Shown: positions 57,027 to 64,000 of the stretch, piece by piece
Layout of the letters: each line of letters starts with the position of its first letter
Position numbering within the stretch: position 1 is the stretch's first letter
NCBI RefSeq assembly: GCF_030408735.1
Contig: NZ_CP047204.1
Location: 1,674,001-1,738,000, forward strand
Source of the DNA: Corynebacterium faecale
GTDB lineage: Bacteria; Actinomycetota; Actinomycetes; Mycobacteriales; Mycobacteriaceae
Direction of reading: 5' to 3'
Length of the DNA stretch: 64,000 nt
Translations under genes and position numbers: made by a program
The notes under the pieces: generated by a model
Database searches by the model: none
Seen by the model: the letters and a program-made list of their open reading frames with translations, nothing else
Told to the model about the DNA's origin: nothing

Positions 57027-57719
57027 ATGGCACATATTGATGATCTCATAGGCCCGGTTCTCCCGGTCGCTACACCAGAGTTCCGGGTTGTGTTGGTGAC
57101 CTCCATCGTTGGATCAACCGCGGCAGGCGGTACCTCGGGCCGGATGGGCAATGAGACTGACACCGCGCTGCTGCTCGGGTTGCGGCAATGGTCGGATGTG
57201 GTGCTGGTGGGTTCGTCTACCATCAAGGCTGAGGATTATGGCGGAGTGATGGTCAGCGAAAGCGACCAACACAAACGCCGGGCACGTGGCCAGGAGCCGG
57301 TCCCGCCGATCGCGGTGATCTCCTCATCACTTGATTTCGATCCCACCGCACAGTTCTTCCGGTCCCCCACTCCGCCGATCATCATCACTGATAGCACCGA
57401 TCAGGACAAGCTCGGTGTACTTGAGGATGCCGGGGCGCGCCTGATGCGCCTTGACCACCTTGGGGTCGGGGCAATCGTCGATAAGCTCAATGATGAGGGC
57501 TTTGCCCGAATTAGCTGCGAGGGCGGCGCCTTTGTCTACGCACAGGCAGTGGAAGCGGATGTAGTCGATGTCTGGCATCAGACGATTGATCCGACTGTGT
57601 CCGGGTCTGTGGAGAAACCCGCCGTACGTGGGGGCAGTACCGCTGCCACCCGGATGCGGTTGGAGCACACCCACGTGGACCCGGATAGCACGCTATTTCT
57701 GCGATACCGGCGTAGCTAG
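57027..57719 (+). CDS. RibD C-terminal-like reductase (pyrimidine reductase family)
   Basis: Dihydrofolate-reductase-fold protein of 230 aa resembling the reductase half of RibD, without the deaminase domain. From the ATG at 57027 it starts MAHIDDLIGPVLPV; RVVLVTSIVGSTAAGGTSGRMGN, WSDVVLVGSSTIKAEDYGG and ISCEGGAFVYAQAVEADVVDV are the NADPH and substrate regions. The start seven codons upstream (57006) is less likely given the TAAGCT box. Position equals Rv2671. Its true substrate, riboflavin precursor or folate-like, is uncertain. Confidence 0.82.
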   Translation: MAHIDDLIGPVLPVATPEFRVVLVTSIVGSTAAGGTSGRMGNETDTALLLGLRQWSDVVLVGSSTIKAEDYGGVMVSESDQHKRRARGQEPVPPIAVISSSLDFDPTAQFFRSPTPPIIITDSTDQDKLGVLEDAGARLMRLDHLGVGAIVDKLNDEGFARISCEGGAFVYAQAVEADVVDVWHQTIDPTVSGSVEKPAVRGGSTAATRMRLEHTHVDPDSTLFLRYRRS

Positions 57720-57754
57720 GGGTGTTGGACTACAAACGTCTCCACACCATTGGC

Positions 57755-57760
57755 TAGATT
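57755..57760 (+). promoter_or_regulatory. Putative -10 box of aftC (leaderless)
   Basis: TAGATT is followed by GAAACG and the GTG at 57767; no ribosome-binding site is present between. Confidence 0.45.
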
Positions 57761-57766
57761 GAAACG

Positions 57767-59110
57767 GTGAGTTCCCCAGTAAATCTGCCTTCAGACAATG
57801 AAAGCTTGTCCACGCCCCCCGCACCCCTCCCGGACGTTCCCCGCCCGCAACCGCGCCGCAGTTCCTGGGACCGGATCGGCAACGCCGTCGGATGGCCCCT
57901 GGCGATCCTTCTGATGGGGCACCGGTTCTTCATCCGGGCGGTCAACGGTTCCGTCACTGATGATTTCACCACCGTCTACAGTGCGCTGCGTCGCTTCATC
58001 GAGGGCACACCGGTGTACAACGAGATCTACCACCACGTGGATCCCCATTATCTCTACAACCCCGGCGCCACCCTCCTGTTGGCACCCCTGGGGTATATCG
58101 GTGATTTCACAATGGCACGCCTGGCGTTCATCGCGGTTAACCTTCTAGCGATCGTCCTTGCGCTGGGCCTGCTGACCCGCATGGTCGGGTTCGCGTTGCG
58201 CAGCATGGTGTGGCCGCTGTCCATCGCGCTGGCCATGCTTACCGAAACGGTGCAGAACACCCTGATCTTCTCCAATATCAATGGCATCCTGCTGCTGATG
58301 ATGGTGCTGTTCCTGTGGTGTGTGATCCATAAAAAATCTTGGATTGGCGGGCTCATCATCGGTTTAGCCATCCTGGTTAAGCCGATGTTCCTGCCGCTGT
58401 TGTTCCTGCCATTGGTAAAGAAGCAGTGGGGCGCGCTGATCGTGGGCGTTCTCATCCCGGTGATTTTCAATGTCATCGCCTGGCCGCTGGTTCCCGGCGC
58501 CTCGGACTACATCACCCGCACGGTCCCCTACCTGGGTGAGACCCGTGACTTCGCCAACAGTTCGCTACCTGGTCTGGCTATCTACTTCGGCATGCCCGGG
58601 TGGATGGAACTGACCTGGTTCCTGGTGTTCGGTGTGATGGTGGGTGTCTCGGTGTTGGCGCTGCTGCGCTTCCGCAATACCGAACCGTTCTTCTGGGCCG
58701 CCACCACTTCCGGTGTCCTGCTCACGGGTGTGTTCTTCCTGTCTTCCCTGGGGCAGATGTACTACTCGATGATGATCTTCCCGATGATCTTCACCCTGCT
58801 GGGTTCTCGGTCGGTGTTCCATAACTGGTTGGCGTGGGTGGCGGCCTTCTTCTTCCTCACGCCATCTACGTTCGCGTCACCGCACTGGCCGGATATCGCA
58901 CGCTGGATGGAATTTTTCCGGGCCACCGCTGGTTGGGGTCTATTGATAGCAGTCACATTTGTATCGACGGTAATCTGGTTCGTTATGGATATCCGCAGCA
59001 AACGCGTGGTCGTGGTCCCCGAGACCACCGCACCACCCAGCTCCGGATACTTCACCGGCGGAGCAACCGCGGCAAGCACACTATCTGACCACAACGAGAG
59101 GACGACATGA
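57767..59110 (+). CDS. aftC: Alpha-(1->3)-arabinofuranosyltransferase AftC-type membrane glycosyltransferase
   Basis: Polytopic GT-C type enzyme (GT87/DUF2029-like), 447 aa, adding branching arabinofuranose to arabinan in arabinogalactan and LAM from decaprenyl-phosphoryl arabinose. A Pro-rich N-tail (about 1-40) precedes about ten membrane helices; the first loop has the catalytic-type acidic pair SVTDDFTTVYSALRRF and the segment YHHVDPHYLYNPGATLLL. Located between ribD-like and msrB exactly as Rv2673, on which the name rests. Start is the GTG at 57767. Its end overlaps msrB by four bases. Confidence 0.85.
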   Translation: MSSPVNLPSDNESLSTPPAPLPDVPRPQPRRSSWDRIGNAVGWPLAILLMGHRFFIRAVNGSVTDDFTTVYSALRRFIEGTPVYNEIYHHVDPHYLYNPGATLLLAPLGYIGDFTMARLAFIAVNLLAIVLALGLLTRMVGFALRSMVWPLSIALAMLTETVQNTLIFSNINGILLLMMVLFLWCVIHKKSWIGGLIIGLAILVKPMFLPLLFLPLVKKQWGALIVGVLIPVIFNVIAWPLVPGASDYITRTVPYLGETRDFANSSLPGLAIYFGMPGWMELTWFLVFGVMVGVSVLALLRFRNTEPFFWAATTSGVLLTGVFFLSSLGQMYYSMMIFPMIFTLLGSRSVFHNWLAWVAAFFFLTPSTFASPHWPDIARWMEFFRATAGWGLLIAVTFVSTVIWFVMDIRSKRVVVVPETTAPPSSGYFTGGATAASTLSDHNERTT

Positions 59111-59523
59111 CCGACTTCAAGCTGATCACCGATGCGGAATGGCGCGAGCGACTCAATCCGCAGGAATACCACGTGCTGCGCCAGGCCGGCACCGAGCCTC
59201 CCCATGTGGGCGAATACACCGACACCACCACCGAGGGTGTCTACAGCTGCCGTGCCTGCGGTGACGAGCTGTTCCGCTCCACAGAGAAATTTGATGCCCA
59301 CTGTGGCTGGCCCTCCTTCTTCTCCCCGCTGGCCGGTGACAAGATCATTGAGAAGGAAGACCTCTCCCTGGGCATGCGCCGCGTTGAGGTACTCTGCGCC
59401 AACTGTGGTTCCCACATGGGCCACGTCTTCGAGGGTGAAGGCTTCAACACCCCGACTGATCTGCGTTATTGCATCAACTCCCTCTCCCTGACCCTGGAGG
59501 AACGTCCGGTCACCGAGCAATAA
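59107..59523 (+). CDS. msrB: Peptide-methionine (R)-S-oxide reductase MsrB
   Basis: Repairs methionine-R-sulfoxide, 138 aa. Two zinc-binding CxxC pairs (CRACGDELF and CANCGSHMGHVF), the GWPSFFSP loop and the catalytic Cys in RYCINSLSL are all present. ATG overlaps the aftC stop (ATGA), with GAGAGG just before it. Confidence 0.96.
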   Translation: MTDFKLITDAEWRERLNPQEYHVLRQAGTEPPHVGEYTDTTTEGVYSCRACGDELFRSTEKFDAHCGWPSFFSPLAGDKIIEKEDLSLGMRRVEVLCANCGSHMGHVFEGEGFNTPTDLRYCINSLSLTLEERPVTEQ

Positions 59524-59553
59524 TCGGGACTTCTGCCACCGATCAAACATAAG

Positions 59554-59604
59554 AAGGTGCCTCTGACACCGCCGATTTCCAGGCAGTGCCAGAGGCACCT
59601 TTTA
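59554..59604. terminator. Bidirectional terminator between msrB and hemQ
   Basis: AAGGTGCCTCTG (59554-59565) pairs with CAGAGGCACCTT (59590-59601), followed by TTTATG on the plus strand; the minus strand tail is CTTATG. A further palindrome AGTACTTAAAGTACT lies at about 59628-59642. Confidence 0.75.
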
Positions 59605-59640
59605 TGACCGACGCTGAGCGCGGCTGAAGTACTTAAAGTA

Positions 59641-60342
59641 CTAAGGAAGAACCTCAATCAGCTCAGCGATGTCTGCAACACGACGCCCGGAGACGAACGG
59701 CAGTTCCTCACGGACGTACATGCGGGCCTCGGTATAACGCATCTTGTGCATGAGGTCGACGATGCGGTCCAACTCATCGGCCTCGAAAGCCAGCATCCAC
59801 TCGTAGTCACCGAGGGAGAAGGCGCTGACGGTGTTGGCGCGGACATCCGCGAAGTCAGCCGCAGCCTGACCGTGCTCCACCAGGATACGACCACGCTTGG
59901 CCGGCTCCAGGATGTACCAGTCATAGGAACGGACGAAGGGGTAGACCGTCATCCATTCCTTCGGCTCCTCACCCATGATGAAGGCTGGGAGGTGCTGCTT
60001 GTTGAACTCGGATGGGCGGTGGATGCCATTGCCGATCCAGAACACCTCGGACACCTGGCCCAGGATGGTGGTGCGACGGAAGTCTGAGAAGGCCTTCTGA
60101 AGATCAGAGAACTCCTCCGCATGCCACCAGATCATGTAATCGGCATCCGCGCGCAGACCGGTGGCATCGTAGATACCACGGATGACCACCTTGCCTTCTG
60201 CCACAAGGTTGTCGAAGAACGTGCGTGCCTGCTCGATCACCGCGGTGCGGTCATCATCCAGGGCTCCGGGGATTGCTCGGAAAATCGCCCACTGGGTGTA
60301 GCGCTGCACATCATTGAGCTTGTCGTAGTCGAGCTCACTCAC
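59641..60342 (-). CDS. hemQ: Coproheme decarboxylase HemQ (chlorite dismutase-like)
   Basis: Final enzyme of the coproporphyrin-dependent heme pathway of Gram-positives, oxidatively decarboxylating coproheme to heme b. From the GTG at 60342 (MSELDYDKLNDVQRYTQWAIFR) it has 233 aa; AAAGGAAG lies seven bases before it, and the longer frame to 60522 is not family-like. The dimeric alpha+beta fold is seen in IRGIYDATGLRADADYMIWWHA and the core TVYPFVRSYDWYIL, which contains the conserved Tyr. Position equals Rv2676c. Confidence 0.93.
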   Translation of the reverse strand: MSELDYDKLNDVQRYTQWAIFRAIPGALDDDRTAVIEQARTFFDNLVAEGKVVIRGIYDATGLRADADYMIWWHAEEFSDLQKAFSDFRRTTILGQVSEVFWIGNGIHRPSEFNKQHLPAFIMGEEPKEWMTVYPFVRSYDWYILEPAKRGRILVEHGQAAADFADVRANTVSAFSLGDYEWMLAFEADELDRIVDLMHKMRYTEARMYVREELPFVSGRRVADIAELIEVLP

Positions 60343-60670
60343 AGGTTTTCTTCCTTTCATGGATCCCATCTGTTCCGACGGTGATCCGATTGCGGACGAG
60401 AGAATCTGGTGCGAACCGCCACGGTTCCAGTCCATGACCCAATCGGCGGAACGGGGTTGAAAACTCGCACCATCGTGTCCATCATAAGTTTGATTGGGTG
60501 CCCGTGGACAATCGACCCCCAAAAGGGAGAACCGTCACGCTGCCAGTGATGGGCTTCCATAGTGATAGGTGCGAGGATAATACGCATGAAAATTCACAGA
60601 TATTTGCTCAATAAAGGATTGAACGGCGCGCCTCCCCCTACTACAACAGTCTCCCAGTAAGTTTCACACT

Positions 60671-61288
60671 GTGATCGATTCCGAAGCGACCTCTCAGCAC
60701 ACGACGCCAGCACAGCAGGCTGAGGGCACTCCCGCCGAGTTCTCCGCGGCGGTAGAGTCCATGCACAGAGCACGCCTGCGCCCGGAAATAACTCTGGGAA
60801 CAATCAGGCCCCCTCAGCGTCTGGCTCCGTTTTCCCATGCCATCGGTTTGGAGGTAAACGTACCGGACGAGCAGGACATTGTTGCGCAGGACAGTGACGG
60901 CGACTCCTTCGGTCGACTCATCCTCCTCCATGACCCAGGTGCGGAAGAAACCTGGGAGGGCACCATGCGTCTGGTCGCCTATATCCAGGCAGACATGGAC
61001 CACGCCGTGGCCTCCGATCCGCTCCTTCCTGAGGTGGCCTGGCAATGGCTCACCGAAGGTCTGGCGCGCAACGGTGCCGAGCACACCAATCTCGGTGGCA
61101 CCGTCACCTCCACCACCTCAGTTCGCTTCGGCGAGATCGGTGGACCCCCCAGTGCCTATCAGGTGGAGATGCGGGCATCCTGGACCGCCACCGGCACTGA
61201 CCTCACCGCACATGTGGAGGCATTCGCCACCGTGCTCTCCTCCGTGGCGGGTCTCCCGCCAGAGGGTGTGACTGAACTCCACAGGTAG
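60671..61288 (+). CDS. DUF3000 family protein
   Basis: Actinobacterial conserved protein of unknown function, 205 aa, beginning at the GTG at 60671. TAAGTT lies seven bases before it, suggesting a leaderless mRNA. The conserved core is FSAAVESMHRARLRPEITLG, then RLAPFSHAIGLEV and a wing-like C-terminal half ending GLPPEGVTELH. It is adjacent to the RNase D gene as in M. tuberculosis (Rv2680-Rv2681), 22 bp apart, so it may share its job in RNA metabolism. Confidence 0.8.
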   Translation: MIDSEATSQHTTPAQQAEGTPAEFSAAVESMHRARLRPEITLGTIRPPQRLAPFSHAIGLEVNVPDEQDIVAQDSDGDSFGRLILLHDPGAEETWEGTMRLVAYIQADMDHAVASDPLLPEVAWQWLTEGLARNGAEHTNLGGTVTSTTSVRFGEIGGPPSAYQVEMRASWTATGTDLTAHVEAFATVLSSVAGLPPEGVTELHR

Positions 61289-61310
61289 GTACGAAGGTAA
61301 GTTGGTAGCC

Positions 61311-62522
61311 ATGGCTTCCGATCTACTTCAGCCCCGCGACGGCATTCCACCACTGCTTTCCACCCCCGCAGAATTTGAAGCGGCGGCGGATGTGCTGGCC
61401 GGTGGAACTGGTCCCTTCGCAATCGACACAGAGCGGGCATCAGGGTTTCGCTACGACGACCGTGCGTTCCTCATCCAGATCCGTCGCAGAGGTTCGGGCA
61501 CCCTCCTGTTTGATCCTGAATCATTCCGTCCTGAGTTATCACGGACACTCGGACCGGTGATCAATAAGCAGGAATGGATCATCCATGCGGCTGCCACGGA
61601 TCTGCCCAGTCTGGCATGGCTCGACCTCCGTCCGGGCAAGCTTTTTGATACTGAGCTCGCGGGGCGTCTCGCCGGCTTCGAACACGTCAACCTGGCATCC
61701 ATGGTGGAGCAGATCTTTGATCTCCACCTCCGTAAAGGCCACGGGGCGGAAGACTGGTCTCAACGCCCGCTCCCCGATGACTGGCTGAACTATGCCGCGC
61801 TCGATGTGGAGATGCTCCCGGAACTGGCTGATGTCATGGCCGAGATGCTGGATCAGCAGGGGAAACTCGGTTGGGCTGAGCAGGAATTTGATCATATCCG
61901 CTCCCGGTTCGCCGATACCACTGAACCCCCGACACCGGCGTGGACTGATATGAAGGGAATCTCCACCCTCAAGCGTCCGGAACAGCGGGTGGTGGCCCGG
62001 GAAATGTGGATGGAACGCGATGCCTATGCCTCCGGCCGTGATCTGGCGGCCGGCCGGGTTCTCTCCAACAAGGTCATTGTGGAAACCGCACGCACACTAC
62101 CGCGCTCCCCGAACGCGCTGGCTCAGGTCAAGGGCTTCCCGGGACGAAACGCCAATACGGTGAAGCGGTGGATGCGTATTATCAACCGCGCGCTGGCATC
62201 ACCGAGACAGACCTGGCCGCGCCCCCTGCCCCGCACCGAGTCCGTTCCGGACCGTCGCTATTGGAGCTCCTTCTATTCCGAGGAGTATGAGGTGCTGCAG
62301 GCTGTTCGTGCTGACATCGATGACCTGGGTGCAGAGCTCAATATGCCGGGTGAGAACCTCATCCAACCCGCCAGCCTGCGGGCAGTGGTGTGGATGGCCA
62401 CCAACACCGGTGAAATCCATGATCAAGAAAGCCTGATGGGCGCACTTCACAGTTATGATGTGCGCCCATGGCAGGTGGAACAGGTCTCGCCGATTCTCAT
62501 CGACGGCCTTCTGACCCGATAA
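61311..62522 (+). CDS. Ribonuclease D-like 3'-5' exonuclease with HRDC domain
   Basis: DEDD-family exoribonuclease of 403 aa. Exo motifs: FAIDTERASGFRY (I), AATDLPSLAWL (II) and YAALDVEMLPELADVM (III, Tyr type). An HRDC domain follows (about 215-300; LPRSPNALAQVKGFPGR). The ATG at 61311 is taken; a TTG three codons upstream is possible. It converges on dxs, stops 27 bp apart. Likely role is tRNA or stable-RNA 3' maturation. Confidence 0.9.
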   Translation: MASDLLQPRDGIPPLLSTPAEFEAAADVLAGGTGPFAIDTERASGFRYDDRAFLIQIRRRGSGTLLFDPESFRPELSRTLGPVINKQEWIIHAAATDLPSLAWLDLRPGKLFDTELAGRLAGFEHVNLASMVEQIFDLHLRKGHGAEDWSQRPLPDDWLNYAALDVEMLPELADVMAEMLDQQGKLGWAEQEFDHIRSRFADTTEPPTPAWTDMKGISTLKRPEQRVVAREMWMERDAYASGRDLAAGRVLSNKVIVETARTLPRSPNALAQVKGFPGRNANTVKRWMRIINRALASPRQTWPRPLPRTESVPDRRYWSSFYSEEYEVLQAVRADIDDLGAELNMPGENLIQPASLRAVVWMATNTGEIHDQESLMGALHSYDVRPWQVEQVSPILIDGLLTR

Positions 62523-62549
62523 GGTCTAGTCGTCGGTCTGGTCCTCGAT

Positions 62550-64000
62550 CTAGTCCTCGGCCTGATCGTCCCCGCCGAAGAGTCGGTCCATCCAGCCGGC
62601 GACGGTGGCTTCCATGCTGTCAGCATCCAGACCGTGGGCAGCCTGAACCTCGCCGCGGCTGGCGTGATCAAGGAATTTCTGTGGCACGGCGATCTGTCGG
62701 CGCGGGGTGTCCACCTCTGCGGCATTCAAAGCATCTGAGAGCAGTGAACCCACGCCACCGTGGATCACCCCGTCCTCGATGGTGATCACCAGATCATGAT
62801 CAGCGGCCATGGCCACGAGGGACTGCGGGATTGGAATTACCCACCGCGGGTCAACCACCGTCACGTTGACACCGGAGGCCACGATGCGGTTGGCCAGCTC
62901 AGCTGCCGCGGTGGCGCGCTCGCCTACGGCTACGATGAGAACATCCGGAGCATCCTCGGCGGATTCCGCCTCCAGGTAGGTCAGGATGTCGACCCCATCC
63001 TCCAGGGTGTGAACGGCATCCAGCGGAACCGGAAGATCACCCTTGGGGAAACGGACAACGGTGGGGCCATCGTTGATCTCCACGGCCTCAGCCAGCAGCT
63101 CGCGCAATGCGTTCTCATCCCGTGGGGCGGCGACACGAATACCGGGGACGATCGAGGTCAGAGCCATGTCCCACACACCATTGTGGCTGGCTCCGTCACT
63201 ACCCGTGATCCCGGAGCGGTCCAGCACCAGGGTCACCGGCAGGTTGAGCAGGCCCACATCCATGAGGAGCTGGTCAAAGGCACGGTTGAGGAAGGTGGAG
63301 TAGATCGCCACCACCGGATGTTTACCGGCGAGCGCCAATCCGGCTGCAGAGGTCATCGCATGCTGTTCAGCGATGCCCACGTCGTAGAACCGCTCCGGGA
63401 AATTGGCTGCGAATTTTGAGAGTCCGGTTGGACCTGCCATGGCTGCGGTGATCGCAACGATATCGTCGCGGCGTCCACCGAGTTGCACCAGCTCATCACT
63501 GAACACTGATGTCCAACCGGGCTTGGAGGTGGACACCGGGATTCCGGTCAGGGGATCCATCACACCCGTTGCGTGCATGAGCTCAGCGAGGTCCTGCTCA
63601 GCAGGGGCGTAACCGCGCCCCTTCTCGGTGACCACATGAACAATGATCGGGCCCTCGAAATCACGGGCGTAGGCCAGTGCGTTGTCCACGGCCTTCTGGT
63701 CATGTCCATCAACCGGGCCCACATACTTCATACCCAGTTCCGGGAACATCTCGGTGGGGATGACGGTGCTCTTCACGCCCTCCTTGAAGGCATGGAGTGC
63801 CTCGAAGGTGCGCTCCCCCACCCAGCCCATGGATTTGAGGGTGGATTTGCCCTGTTCCATGACGCGGTCATAAAAAGGTTCCATGCGGAGTTCGGCGAGA
63901 TTCTCGGCGAAACCTCCGATGGTCGGTGAGTAACTGCGTCCGTTGTCATTGACCACCACCACCACATTACGGTCCTTACCTGCGGCGATGTTGTTCAGAG
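62550..64000 (-). CDS. dxs: 1-deoxy-D-xylulose-5-phosphate synthase (5' end outside window)
   Basis: TPP enzyme of the MEP isoprenoid pathway, joining pyruvate and glyceraldehyde-3-phosphate. About 483 C-terminal residues are visible, from [19 protein letters not shown] onward; the N-terminal part lies beyond base 64000. Seen are [11 protein letters not shown], the transketolase pyrimidine-domain [18 protein letters not shown] and [15 protein letters not shown], and a normal C-terminal domain. The tail ends [10 protein letters not shown]; eight codons after the stop there is a second in-frame TAG. Isoprenoids made here supply decaprenyl-phosphate used by AftC-type enzymes. Confidence 0.97.
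   Translation of the reverse strand, partial: LNNIAAGKDRNVVVVVNDNGRSYSPTIGGFAENLAELRMEPFYDRVMEQGKSTLKSMGWVGERTFEALHAFKEGVKSTVIPTEMFPELGMKYVGPVDGHDQKAVDNALAYARDFEGPIIVHVVTEKGRGYAPAEQDLAELMHATGVMDPLTGIPVSTSKPGWTSVFSDELVQLGGRRDDIVAITAAMAGPTGLSKFAANFPERFYDVGIAEQHAMTSAAGLALAGKHPVVAIYSTFLNRAFDQLLMDVGLLNLPVTLVLDRSGITGSDGASHNGVWDMALTSIVPGIRVAAPRDENALRELLAEAVEINDGPTVVRFPKGDLPVPLDAVHTLEDGVDILTYLEAESAEDAPDVLIVAVGERATAAAELANRIVASGVNVTVVDPRWVIPIPQSLVAMAADHDLVITIEDGVIHGGVGSLLSDALNAAEVDTPRRQIAVPQKFLDHASRGEVQAAHGLDADSMEATVAGWMDRLFGGDDQAED

Overview
The window is chromosomal DNA from a GC-rich actinobacterium of the Corynebacteriales, most likely Corynebacterium efficiens or a close relative. Three things point there. 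There are mycolata-specific genes (pimA, the PIM acyltransferase, a PI-type CDP-alcohol transferase, aftC, hemQ, DUF3000). Gene order matches Mycobacterium tuberculosis Rv2594c-Rv2614c and Rv2671-Rv2682c. A luciferase-like monooxygenase/FMN reductase pair belongs to families that I recall being named after C. efficiens loci (CE1758/CE1759). The species is inferred from memory, not from a search.

Layout. 1-9.2 kb, minus strand: the shikimate operon aroC-aroK-aroB-aroQ-pepQ-efp-nusB (nusB cut by the window edge), a prepilin-peptidase-like gene, and ruvX-mltG-aroE. 9.2-16.7 kb, minus strand: alaS, rarA, an APH-like kinase and aspS. 16.9-20.5 kb: a zinc metallopeptidase (+) converging on a large SNF2 helicase (-). 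20.7-25 kb, plus strand, is the main accessory block: a His-tailed MelC1-like protein with a tyrosinase, a HEPN-like/CBS protein, and the two-component flavin pair. 25-28.8 kb: glpD, hisS and an MBL hydrolase. 28.9-30.5 kb: a membrane cyclophilin and a small secreted Thr-rich protein. 30.7-39.1 kb, minus strand: relA-apt, a peptide-type binding lipoprotein, secF-secD and yajC. 39.3-43.6 kb: an orphan betaine-type binding protein, ruvB-ruvA-ruvC and yebC. 43.8-46.2 kb: tesB, a DUF3817 membrane gene and pdxS without its usual partner pdxT. 46.3-52.3 kb: a phosphatidylinositol mannoside operon (thrS-HIT-pgsA1-patA-pimA-LemA-like). 52.5-55.0 kb: a copC / PCu(A)C / DyP-peroxidase operon. 55.3-56.3 kb: seven tRNA genes, including a tandemly duplicated Gly-Val pair. 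56.66-56.87 kb: a four-repeat type I-E-like CRISPR mini-array with no cas genes in the window. 57-64 kb: ribD-like, aftC, msrB, hemQ, DUF3000, RNase D and the 3' part of dxs.

Most of the window is housekeeping. Points worth following are the cytoplasmic-looking tyrosinase/caddie pair, the orphan CRISPR array whose first two spacers differ at a single base, the copper-chaperone/DyP operon with a palindrome upstream, the palindromic site before the flavin pair, the loss of pdxT from its conserved slot, and a group of genes with a -10 hexamer 6-7 bases before the start codon, which suggests leaderless mRNAs. Start codons were often moved inside longer open frames using ribosome-binding sites, family N-termini or these -10 boxes.
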